Assembly: GCF_900091955.1 (NCBI RefSeq)
Contig: NZ_FMDF01000227.1
Span: 170,430 to 234,429 of the forward strand
DNA: 64,000 bases
DNA from: Streptomyces sp. Ncost-T10-10d
GTDB taxonomy: Bacteria; Actinomycetota; Actinomycetes; Streptomycetales; Streptomycetaceae
Direction of reading: 5' to 3'
The notes under the pieces are model-generated. The model was not told the origin of the DNA and made no database searches. It saw only the letters and a program-made list of their open reading frames with translations. The translations under genes were made by a program, and so were the position numbers. Positions 1 to 7,635 of this stretch are shown here, piece by piece (within the stretch, counting starts at the first letter, position 1; each line of letters opens with the position of its first letter).

Positions 1-186
1 GGGAGCGCGCGCACAGCGGGAAGAAAGGGTGGCCCGGAAAGCAGGCCCACCCCGGCTGGTGAGCCCTGGGACGGTCGATGAACCAAGGATGGACGGCGAG
101 CCGGGGGAATAAACGGAGACCACCTCCTGTTCTGCTCTTCCGGACGTATGAGCCGGACGTAGGCGCAACACCGGAGAGGCCAGGAC
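1..186. other. upstream segment without an assigned gene
   Basis: No convincing reading frame lies here. A GC-rich imperfect hairpin (left arm from 27, right arm ending at 52) is visible and could be the end of an upstream transcript or part of a leader. The ribosome binding site GGAGAGG of the first gene lies just before its GTG. I could not match the segment to a riboswitch family by eye. Confidence 0.3.
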
Positions 187-1284
187 GTGGACGAGATTCG
201 AGGCGACGAGATCCGTGGCAAGACGGAGGGGACGGCCACCGTTCCGCTCTCCGTGCTGGACCTGGTGACCGTGGGCCAGGGCCGCACCGCCACCCAGGCG
301 CTGCGTACGAGCGTGGACATCGCGCAGCTCGCCGAGTGCCGCGGATTCCATCGCTACTGGGTCGCCGAACACCACTCCATGCCCGGCGTCGCCTCCTCCT
401 CACCCGCCGTGATCCTGGCCCACCTCGCCGCACACACCGAGCGCATCAGGCTCGGCTCCGGCGGCGTGATGCTGCCCAACCACGCACCGCTCGTCATCGC
501 CGAACAGTTCGGCACCCTGGAGGCCATGGCCCCCGGCCGCATCGACCTCGGTCTCGGGCGGGCCCCCGGCACCGACGGCGCGACCGCAGCCGCCCTGCGC
601 CGCACGGACCGGCTGGGCGAAGGCGCCGAAGACTTCCCGCAGCAGCTCGCCGAGCTGACCCGGTTCCTGGACGACGACTTCCCCGACGGCCACCCCTACG
701 CCCGTATCCACGCGGTCCCCGGGCCGGTCCAGGCCACCGCCCAGGGCGGGATCCAGTCCCCTGCCCGCCCGCCGATCTGGCTGCTCGGCTCCTCCGGCTT
801 CAGCGCCCGGCTGGCCGGCGTACTCGGCCTGCCGTTCGCCTTCGCCCACCACTTCTCGGCCCAGAACACGGTGCCGGCCCTCGACCTGTACCGGGAGTCG
901 TTCCGGCCGTCCGCGGTGCTCGACGCCCCGTACGCCCTGATCGGGGTCTCGGCGCTGGCCGCCGACGACGAGCGCGAGGCCCGCCGTCAGGTGCTCTCCG
1001 GGGCCCTGTCCATGGTCCGCCTGCGCACCGGGCGCCCCGGCCTGGTCCCGACACCCGAGGAGGCGGAGGCGTACGCCTTCAGCCCCATGGAGCGGGAGTT
1101 CGTCGACAGCTGGCTGGTCAACATCGTCCACGGCACGGCGGACGAGGTCCGTACGGGCCTCGACGACCTGGCCAAGCGCACCGGCGCCGACGAACTGATG
1201 ATCACCGCCAACGCCCATGGCGGCGAGGCCCGGCTGCGCAGCTACGAACTGATCGCGGACGCGTACGGGCTGCCCGCGGACTGA
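187..1284 (+). CDS. LLM-class flavin-dependent oxidoreductase (luciferase-like)
   Basis: A 365-residue protein of the bacterial-luciferase-like superfamily, (beta/alpha)8 enzymes that use reduced flavin (FMNH2 or F420) to oxidise small molecules. The N-terminal strand PLSVLDLV, the motif YWVAEHHSMPG (about residues 57-67), the stretch LGSGGVMLPNH and the later GRIDLGLGRAPGTD are typical of the YhbW/YceB-like subgroup. The GTG start has GGAGAGG seven bases upstream. It ends 16 bases before the stop of the convergent c-di-GMP gene. The substrate cannot be read from sequence. Confidence 0.88.
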   Translation: MDEIRGDEIRGKTEGTATVPLSVLDLVTVGQGRTATQALRTSVDIAQLAECRGFHRYWVAEHHSMPGVASSSPAVILAHLAAHTERIRLGSGGVMLPNHAPLVIAEQFGTLEAMAPGRIDLGLGRAPGTDGATAAALRRTDRLGEGAEDFPQQLAELTRFLDDDFPDGHPYARIHAVPGPVQATAQGGIQSPARPPIWLLGSSGFSARLAGVLGLPFAFAHHFSAQNTVPALDLYRESFRPSAVLDAPYALIGVSALAADDEREARRQVLSGALSMVRLRTGRPGLVPTPEEAEAYAFSPMEREFVDSWLVNIVHGTADEVRTGLDDLAKRTGADELMITANAHGGEARLRSYELIADAYGLPAD

Positions 1285-1300
1285 CATCGTCCGCCGGGGT

Positions 1301-3172
1301 TCAGACCTTCAGCCTTCCGCTGCCGATCAGCTCGGCGATCCGCTCCGGGGCCACCGCGCGTGAGTACAACCAGCCCTGCCCGGTGTCGCAGCCGATCCTG
1401 CGCAGCCGTTCCGCCTGGCCTGCCGTCTCCACGCACTCCGCGGTGACGGTCAGGCCCAGGCGGTGCGCCAGCTCCACCATCGCCTCGACGATCGTCTCGT
1501 CGGCGGGGCTCGGGCGGTCGCCGTCGTCGTGGCGGAAGCCGCGTACGAACGAGCCGTCCAGCTTCAGTACGGAGACCGGCAGCCGGCTCAGATAGGCAAG
1601 GTTCGAGTAGCCGGTCCCGAAGTCGTCGATGGCGATCCGTACGCCCATGTCGCTGAGCGACTGGAGGGCCTGGAGCGGGCGGCCCGCCGAGCCCATCACG
1701 GCGGACTCGGTCAGCTCCAGCTGCAGCAGTGCGGGATCGAGGCCGGTCTCGGCGAGGATCTCCGCGACATCGGTGACCAGGTCGGAGTCCCAGACCTGCC
1801 GTACGGCGACATTGACGCTGATGAACAACGGCGGTTCGGCCGGGTGGTCCAGCTGCCAGCGCCGGGCCTGGCGGCAGGCGGACTGCAGCACCCACCGGCC
1901 GAGCTGGACGATCGAGCCGTCCTCCTCCGCGATCGCCACGAACCGATTCGGCGAGAGCATGCCGAACTGCGGGTGGTTCCAGCGGACCAGCGCCTCCACC
2001 CCGCGTACGACTCCGTCGGCCATGCCGACCAGCGGCTGGTACTCGATGGTGAACTCACCGCGTTCGACGGCCGGCCGCAGATGGGAGGAGAGCGTCTGCC
2101 GGGTCATCCGGTGGGCGTTGCGTTCCGGGTCGAAGAGCGTCCAGCGGGCCTTGCCGTCCGCCTTCGCCCAGTACAGCGTGGTGTCGGCGGCCTGCATCAG
2201 ACCGGTCGCCGAGGTGCCGGCCACGGCCCGTTCCACCACTCCGATCGAGGCCGAGACGGAGAGCCGCTGCCCGCCCAGGTCGAAGGGCTTCTGCAGCGCG
2301 GCGAGGACCGTGCGGGCCAGGTCGGTGAGCTGCTGCGTACCGGCGGAGTCCTCGACCAGGATCGCGAACTCGTCGCCGCCCAGGCGCGCCACGAGATGTG
2401 AACCGGGGCGGTGCGGGCCGTCCTGGGCCGCACAGTCGGTGAGCCGTGCGGCGACGGCGGCGAGCAGCCGGTCGCCGATCCGATGGCCCATCGTGTCGTT
2501 GACGGCCTTGAAGCCGTCGAGATCGAGATAGCAGAGCCCGATACGGCCGCGTCCGGGGACACTGTCGTCCTGGTACGGCGGGGTCTCCAGGGCGGCCGAG
2601 AGCCGTTCGAAGAACAACGTCCGGTTGGGCAGCCGGGTCACCGGGTCGTGCATCTGGAGGTGACGCAGCCGCTTCTGCAGCTCACGCCGGTCGCTGATGT
2701 CCGCGACGGAGAGCAGCACCCGGCCGGGCCCGGGGCCGTCGGCCCTGCCGGCCTCCGGTTCTGGCATCGGTACGACGGTGATCTCGGCCCACATCGAGCG
2801 CCCGTCGCGGTGTTTGAGACTGCGGGTGCAGCGGAACCGTGAGCGCCGACGGTGCAGCACCTCGCGGTACGCGTGCCAGGTGCGGCCGTCCGCCACGAGG
2901 TCGAGCAGATCGGCGGCGGACTGTGTGGTCAGTGCCGCGGCGGGGAAGCCGAGGAGGCCGCCGAGGGCGTCGTTGGCGGCGACGACCAGGCCCTCGTGGT
3001 CGATGACGGCCATCGGGAGCGTGGCGGCCCGGAAGGCGGCCCGGTAACCGTGCGGCTCGGACCCTGCGGCTCCGGCAGGGGACCACGGAGGGTGACGCTC
3101 CGCGACCGACGGTCCTGCGGAATGAGGGGGTGTGCCCACCGCAGGCCTCGGCCCTTCGGAGGTTCCGCTCAC
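1301..3172 (-). CDS. cdgA: PAS-GGDEF-EAL bifunctional c-di-GMP enzyme
   Basis: A 623-residue signalling protein: a PAS domain (VIDHEGLVVAANDALGGLLGF) in the N-terminal third, then a GGDEF domain with intact LGGDEFAIL, then an EAL domain with VEALVRW, ELTES and IDDFGTGYSNL. Both catalytic cores look complete, so synthesis and hydrolysis of c-di-GMP are both possible. I chose GTG at 3172 because GGGAG lies six bases upstream and the longer frame (to 3535) begins with low-complexity sequence. The architecture and neighbourhood fit CdgA of S. coelicolor, a BldD target; a BldD-like box lies upstream. RmdA has the same domain order, so the name is tentative. Confidence 0.85.
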   Translation of the reverse strand: MSGTSEGPRPAVGTPPHSAGPSVAERHPPWSPAGAAGSEPHGYRAAFRAATLPMAVIDHEGLVVAANDALGGLLGFPAAALTTQSAADLLDLVADGRTWHAYREVLHRRRSRFRCTRSLKHRDGRSMWAEITVVPMPEPEAGRADGPGPGRVLLSVADISDRRELQKRLRHLQMHDPVTRLPNRTLFFERLSAALETPPYQDDSVPGRGRIGLCYLDLDGFKAVNDTMGHRIGDRLLAAVAARLTDCAAQDGPHRPGSHLVARLGGDEFAILVEDSAGTQQLTDLARTVLAALQKPFDLGGQRLSVSASIGVVERAVAGTSATGLMQAADTTLYWAKADGKARWTLFDPERNAHRMTRQTLSSHLRPAVERGEFTIEYQPLVGMADGVVRGVEALVRWNHPQFGMLSPNRFVAIAEEDGSIVQLGRWVLQSACRQARRWQLDHPAEPPLFISVNVAVRQVWDSDLVTDVAEILAETGLDPALLQLELTESAVMGSAGRPLQALQSLSDMGVRIAIDDFGTGYSNLAYLSRLPVSVLKLDGSFVRGFRHDDGDRPSPADETIVEAMVELAHRLGLTVTAECVETAGQAERLRRIGCDTGQGWLYSRAVAPERIAELIGSGRLKV

Positions 3173-3419
3173 CGTTCGCTCCCGCCGTGCAGTTCTGTCC
3201 TGAACAGGTGTGGCCGGACTGGCCCGCCGCGCGGGGCGCCGTTGTTGGAGGCGGAAACCACGCGGGAAAGCCTGGTGAAGCATAGAGGTTGGTGCGTCGG
3301 CCGTTCCAGCGCCCGACCCCTCCGCGCCCCGCGTACGCCCCACTTGGGCCAGTCGCGCGCCGATCCGGTTTGCCCGCGACTGATCTTTTCTGAGCGGTTC
3401 TGTTCTCTTGCGATGTCCT

Positions 3420-3436
3420 GGTGATTGATTGTGACT
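3420..3436. promoter_or_regulatory. BldD-like box in the cdgA/protease divergent promoter region
   Basis: On the minus strand the 17-mer reads AGTCA, seven bases, TCACC, one mismatch from the AGTGA-n-TCACC pseudopalindrome described for BldD. It lies about 250 bases before the cdgA start, in the 382-base gap between two divergent genes. BldD control of cdgA is known in S. coelicolor; binding here is inferred. Nothing else in the gap was recognised. Confidence 0.45.
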
Positions 3437-3554
3437 GTCCGTGAGGGTGAATGCCTCGGCCCACTGTTGACTCGACTGGGGCAGCTCAACAGGACGAAAG
3501 CCTCGAATCATCACAGGGTGGGTGGGTGACTGCATCTCGCACCCGGAGGTTGAT

Positions 3555-4796
3555 GTGCCGCGTCAGCACGGACCCGGAGGAGTGCGGAGGCCGAACCTGC
3601 GAGGTGTGGTCGCGGCCGCGACCTCCCTGCTGGCGCTCGCTGCCACCTCCCTCGTCGCCGGGCCCGCCGTGGCGGCCGCCGGCGAAGCGGGTCCGTGCGC
3701 GCTGCCCCTGACCGAGGCGCACCACTCGCTCGGCGTCGGGGAATGGAACGACGCCTACCCCCGCCCCGACCATTCCCTCGACGCGGTCATGGTCTTTCTC
3801 TCCTTCCCGGACCACCACCCCACCATCACCCCCAAGGAACTCACCGCCGACTACTTCCCCGCCACCACCCAGTTCTTCCAGCGCGCCTCGTACGGGAAGT
3901 TCACCCTGCGCCCGCACCCGCTGCAGCAGTGGATCCAGATGCCCAAGGCGTCCGACTGGTACGGCATACGGCGGGACTGGAACGACGAGCGGCGCAGCGC
4001 CTATCTGCGCGACGCCATCGCCGTGGCGGACCCGAAGGTCGACTTCTCCCGGTTCGGCATCGTCTACCTGGTCGCCGACCCGGACGCCCCGGGCGTCGAC
4101 TCCGACGCCACCAAGGTCGTCAACTTCGACCAGCCGCTGCACGCCGACGGCACGGACATCCGGCGCGTCGTCACCGTCTTCGAACGGCACCCGCCGGACC
4201 ACAATGTGCTGGCCCACGAGACCGGGCATGTCTTCGACCTGCCGGACCTCTACCACCGGCCGTCCGACGGCAAGGGCGACTGGGACACCTATGTCGGCGA
4301 CTGGGATGTGATGGGCAGTCAGTTCGGGCTCTCGCCGGACTTCTTCGGCTGGCACAAGTGGAAGCTGGGCTGGCTGGACCGCAGGCAGGTGGTGTGCGTC
4401 CAGGGCAGCCGGGACGTCACCCTGGAGTCGATCGCCGCCGTGCCCGCGCCCGGGGCCTCCATCGGCACCCGGCTCGCGGTGATCAGGACCGGTGAGGGCA
4501 GTGCCGTGGCCATCGAGGCCCGCAGTGCCACCGGCAACGACCGGACGACCTGCACCGAAGGCGTCCTGCTCTACCGGGTGCGCAACGAAACCCCGTCCGG
4601 CGGGGGCCCGGTCGAGGTCATCGACACCCACCCCCGCACCGACGCCTGCTGGGACCTGTCCGTCTACGCGCCGCTCGCGGATGCCCCGCTGGGGGTCGGT
4701 GAGACGTACAGCATCCCCGGCGTGCACGCCAGGGTCGAGGTCGCCGGCCGGACACGGTCGGGTGCCTGGACGGTCCGGATCACCACGGGAACGTAG
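3555..4796 (+). CDS. secreted M6-family metalloprotease-domain protein
   Basis: A 413-residue predicted secreted protein. The N-terminus has arginines, then a hydrophobic stretch and AVAAAGEAG, a signal peptide. The zinc-binding motif HETGHVFDLPDLY (about two fifths into the protein) matches the HExGHxxGLPDLY form of M6/immune-inhibitor-A peptidases, followed by GDWDVMGSQ (the Met-turn region) and GWHKWKLGWL, also typical. GTG at 3555 is chosen because GGAGG lies five bases upstream; an in-frame ATG at 3522 is possible but lacks such a site. Cleavage specificity is unknown. Confidence 0.85.
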   Translation: MPRQHGPGGVRRPNLRGVVAAATSLLALAATSLVAGPAVAAAGEAGPCALPLTEAHHSLGVGEWNDAYPRPDHSLDAVMVFLSFPDHHPTITPKELTADYFPATTQFFQRASYGKFTLRPHPLQQWIQMPKASDWYGIRRDWNDERRSAYLRDAIAVADPKVDFSRFGIVYLVADPDAPGVDSDATKVVNFDQPLHADGTDIRRVVTVFERHPPDHNVLAHETGHVFDLPDLYHRPSDGKGDWDTYVGDWDVMGSQFGLSPDFFGWHKWKLGWLDRRQVVCVQGSRDVTLESIAAVPAPGASIGTRLAVIRTGEGSAVAIEARSATGNDRTTCTEGVLLYRVRNETPSGGGPVEVIDTHPRTDACWDLSVYAPLADAPLGVGETYSIPGVHARVEVAGRTRSGAWTVRITTGT

Positions 4797-4810
4797 GCTC
4801 CCGCGAACAC

Positions 4811-4846
4811 GAAGAAGCCCCCTCGCGTTCGCGAGAGGGCTTCTTC
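4811..4846. terminator. bidirectional hairpin terminator
   Basis: GAAGAAGCCC pairs with GGGCTTCTTC around an inner CTCGC/GCGAG stem with one mismatch. It lies between the stop of the metalloprotease gene and the 3' end of tRNA-Lys, so it can end both converging transcripts. Confidence 0.8.
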
Positions 4847-4852
4847 CGTCTG

Positions 4853-4926
4853 TGCGCCGCCAGGGACTCGAACCCCGGACCCGCTGATTAAGAGTCAGCT
4901 GCTCTAACCAACTGAGCTAGCGGCGC
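4853..4926 (-). tRNA. tRNA-Lys (CTT)
   Basis: A full cloverleaf on the minus strand: acceptor GCGCCGC/GCGGCGC, D arm GCTC-AGTTGGTTA-GAGC, anticodon stem GCTGA/TCAGC with loop CTCTTAA (anticodon CTT), T arm with GTTCGAGTC, and discriminator A. CCA is not encoded. The 5' ten bases overlap the stop end of the upstream same-strand coding gene. Confidence 0.96.
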
Positions 4927-5624
4927 CTGCTGACGTCGTAGACATTAGCATCCTGATCGGCGGGAGGAAAAATCGAATTCCTGGCCGCCGACGAGGGCGT
5001 CGACCTGGTCACCCGTACACAGGCCCAGAGCAGTACGTCCGGCCCCGGCAGCCAGGGGCTGCGGGTGTCGGGGGCTACCAGCCAGCGGGGCCCGGGGGTG
5101 GAGGATGTGCAGGTCAGGGGCGGTACGGTCACCGCGTCCCCGATGCCGTGGCAGAGCAGCGGCGGGACCCTGCCGTCGACGCCGCCCCGCCCCTGCGCGT
5201 CCCTGCCGGTCCGCGGTTCGTGGCCGCCGCCCCACTCCTCCCAGTCGAGCAGCGACGGCAGCCGCTGGGCGGTGCCGGGGGAGGCGAAGAGCAGCATCCG
5301 TCCGCGGTGGGTGGCGACGGGTCCGGAGCCCGGGCCGTCCGCCCACAGGTGTTCCAGCATCCTGCGCCCGAAGAGGGTGGGCACATTCACCACGTCGAAG
5401 GCCGAACCGCACGGCAGTACCCCGGGGGATGAGGGGTGGGCCTCCCATTGGGCCAGCGTGCTGCGCGGATAGGCCGCGGCACCGGCGAGCCAGGCGGCGC
5501 CGGCCGCGGTGACCTGAGCCGTCTGGTTCGCGGCCCGGTCCCGCAGGAGGGCGAAGATGTCGGCGCCGCGGTGGGGGCCGTCGCCGTGATACAGGGTCGT
5601 TTCGTCTGGCAGCCATGCGGTCAT
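4917..5624 (-). CDS. bifunctional primase/polymerase N-terminal-domain-like protein
   Basis: A 235-residue protein resembling the actinomycete family annotated as bifunctional DNA primase/polymerase (AEP fold). Conserved-looking blocks are WLAGAAAYPRSTLAQWEAHP, CGSAFDVVNVP, GPVATHRGRMLLFASPGTAQ, LLCHGIGDAVTVPP and RWLVAPDTRSPWLPGPDVLLWAC. No helicase part follows and no clear catalytic DxD is visible, so it may not be an active primase. The start is the ATG of MTAWLP; the Shine-Dalgarno is weak. Its TAG stop is inside the tRNA-Lys gene, so the two are probably co-transcribed. Confidence 0.75.
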   Translation of the reverse strand: MTAWLPDETTLYHGDGPHRGADIFALLRDRAANQTAQVTAAGAAWLAGAAAYPRSTLAQWEAHPSSPGVLPCGSAFDVVNVPTLFGRRMLEHLWADGPGSGPVATHRGRMLLFASPGTAQRLPSLLDWEEWGGGHEPRTGRDAQGRGGVDGRVPPLLCHGIGDAVTVPPLTCTSSTPGPRWLVAPDTRSPWLPGPDVLLWACVRVTRSTPSSAARNSIFPPADQDANVYDVSRRR

Positions 5625-5844
5625 GCGCCCATGTCTACCGGGAGTGATCAAGGGGATTCCGAGAGTTGCCGGAAAGCGGGACAGGTGGGGGCGAGGGGGA
5701 GTATCTTGCGCTCGGGCATATGCCACTGGTTGTACCCGGTGTAAGGACCTGGCGTGGACGGGTGGTCCGGATGGTCCGGTGCGACGGCGGGCCGGGGCCG
5801 GTGGCAGGCCCGGTGTGGTGGTCGTGCCGGGGCCTTTACGGCGG

Positions 5845-6186
5845 TCAGGGCGTGGAGCCGCCCAGCAGGCTCCGGCCGAACTCGATCATCTTCTTGGCAT
5901 AGTCCTCGGTCCACTCCGCGCGCTGCGCGATGTCCGCGGTCGTCAGCCGGTCGAACCGGCGCGGATCGGCGAGCTGGGCGGCGGCGATCGCCTGGAACTC
6001 GACCGCACGGTCGGCCGCGGCGCGGAACGCCAGGGTCAACTCGGTGGCGCGGGACAATATCTCCTGCGGATCGTCCATCGACTCCAGGTCGAAGAAGTGT
6101 TCAGGATCGGCGACTGCCGCCGACGGCTCGAAGAGCAGGGGTGCGGGGCGCAGCCGCTGCCGCTCGTTCCGCTCGGGTTGTGGCAT
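5845..6186 (-). CDS. conserved hypothetical protein, helical
   Basis: A 113-residue acidic, Ala-rich protein, mostly predicted helix (FFDLESMDDPQEILSRATELTLAFRAAAD ends a charged first half). There is no signal peptide or membrane segment and I recognise no domain. ATG is chosen because GGAGG lies nine bases upstream; longer frames start in arginine-rich leader-like sequence. The 220 bases on its 3' side, up to the primase-like gene, hold no gene I can support. Its operon neighbours do not reveal a role. Confidence 0.65.
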   Translation of the reverse strand: MPQPERNERQRLRPAPLLFEPSAAVADPEHFFDLESMDDPQEILSRATELTLAFRAAADRAVEFQAIAAAQLADPRRFDRLTTADIAQRAEWTEDYAKKMIEFGRSLLGGSTP

Positions 6187-6300
6187 GTGGTGTTTCCTCC
6201 TTCGGTGGGCCCGACGGCCACCCTCCATTGTCCAACGTCGCGCAAGAGGGCTCCGCGGCTCCCCGGAAGCGGGGCTGCGACCCGCCGGGACCGGGCGCCG

Positions 6301-7635
6301 TCACGCCTCCCACCGCACCCGGTGCTCGCCCAGATGCGCCAGCACCGCGTGGTTCGCCTCCCAGCCGTCCGGGAACTTCACCGTGACCCCCAGCTGCACC
6401 GGCTCCGTCGACGGGTGCTCGTCCAGCAGTTCCGCGACGCCCGCCCGGCACACCACGATGCACGCATGCCGGTGGCGCGAGGCCAGGACGCACAGCCGGC
6501 CCGTCTCCAGATGGAACGCCGTGGCGTCCGGGCGGCCGGACAGCGGGTGCAGGACCACCGTCACATCGAACTCGCGGCCCTGGAGCCGGTTCGCCGTGTC
6601 CACCGCCACACCTGACACACCCAGCTCCGCGAGCGCCGCCCGTACCGCCGCCGCCTGGTCGCGGTGGGCGGTGCCGACCGCGACCCGGTCCGCCGTCACC
6701 GGGACCGGATCCGGGGAGCGCTCGCTCGTCGCCGCGCCACCCCGGTCGAGGAGCCGGCGGACGACCAGGGCCACCGCCCGTACCGCCTCCGGATCGGTGC
6801 GCGGCGTGTGCCGGGCCGGGAGTTCGAGCAGGCCCCAGCCGGATTCCGCGGCCTCGTCCAGCACCCGGTCCGGCGCCGAGCCGTCGGACGCGACGCCGAA
6901 CGACAGCCGCCGGTCCCCGTGGTCCGTACCGCTGCGGAACGGGGTGTACGGGTAGAACGCGTCCGAGACGAGCGGCGCGGCGGAGGCGGGCAGCCGCCAC
7001 GACACCGGCAGCCGGTGCTGCGGCAGTTGGGGATTGTGCGCGAGCAACGTGGAGACCGCGCTCGCGGACGGGTCGTACGACAGCCCCGCCCACTGGTCCG
7101 CGCCGACGATCGAGAACGGGTCCAACTGGCCCGGATCGCCGACGAACAGCGCCCGTTCGAAGAGGCCCGCGACGGCCAGCAGCGCATCCGAACGCATCTG
7201 GTACGCCTCGTCGACGATCGCATGCCCCCACGGCTCGACGTTCTTCACATGCGCCCACTTGGCGGCCGTCGAGATGACGACATCGAGTCCGGCGAGATCC
7301 GACGCCCTGGCCGACTTCCGTACATGGGCCAGGCCGTCCAGCACCTTGTCGTACGGGTCGGAGTCATTGCTGTGCAACCGCCCGACCGGTAGCCCCGGGT
7401 CCTTCTCGGCCAGCCGCACCACCAGGTCGTCGACCTGGGCATTGGTCTGCGCGACCACCATCAACGGGTGCCCGGCCGCCGCGAGTTCGAGTGCGGCACG
7501 CACCACGAGCGTCGACTTGCCCGCGCCCGGCGGGGAGTCCACCACGATGCCGCGTGACGTACCGCTCAGGGTGTCGGCGAGGATCGCGTCGGTCGCTCGC
7601 GCGGCCTGGGCGCCCGGGTCGAATACGGCCGTCAC
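6301..7635 (-). CDS. SF1B (Upf1/Dna2-like) helicase ATPase
   Basis: A 444-residue superfamily-1 helicase core. Visible motifs: Q10, Walker A GAGKST (37-42), motif Ia VVAQTNAQVDDLV (60-73), Walker B VDEA (141-144), motif III GDPGQL (166-171), motif IV with VSWRLP (about 210), motif V DTANRLQGREFDVTVV (about 355-370) and a degenerate motif VI LASRHRH. It lacks large accessory insertions, so it is close to a minimal helicase. Its start overlaps the stop of the preceding gene by four bases (ATGA), implying translational coupling to the unknown-function and nuclease genes. A role in DNA end processing or repair is likely but inferred. Confidence 0.85.
   Translation of the reverse strand: MTAVFDPGAQAARATDAILADTLSGTSRGIVVDSPPGAGKSTLVVRAALELAAAGHPLMVVAQTNAQVDDLVVRLAEKDPGLPVGRLHSNDSDPYDKVLDGLAHVRKSARASDLAGLDVVISTAAKWAHVKNVEPWGHAIVDEAYQMRSDALLAVAGLFERALFVGDPGQLDPFSIVGADQWAGLSYDPSASAVSTLLAHNPQLPQHRLPVSWRLPASAAPLVSDAFYPYTPFRSGTDHGDRRLSFGVASDGSAPDRVLDEAAESGWGLLELPARHTPRTDPEAVRAVALVVRRLLDRGGAATSERSPDPVPVTADRVAVGTAHRDQAAAVRAALAELGVSGVAVDTANRLQGREFDVTVVLHPLSGRPDATAFHLETGRLCVLASRHRHACIVVCRAGVAELLDEHPSTEPVQLGVTVKFPDGWEANHAVLAHLGEHRVRWEA

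Noticed and set aside
1..186. Possible riboswitch (c-di-AMP, cobalamin) before the first gene
   Set aside because: No conserved core of these families could be matched by eye; only a generic hairpin is visible.
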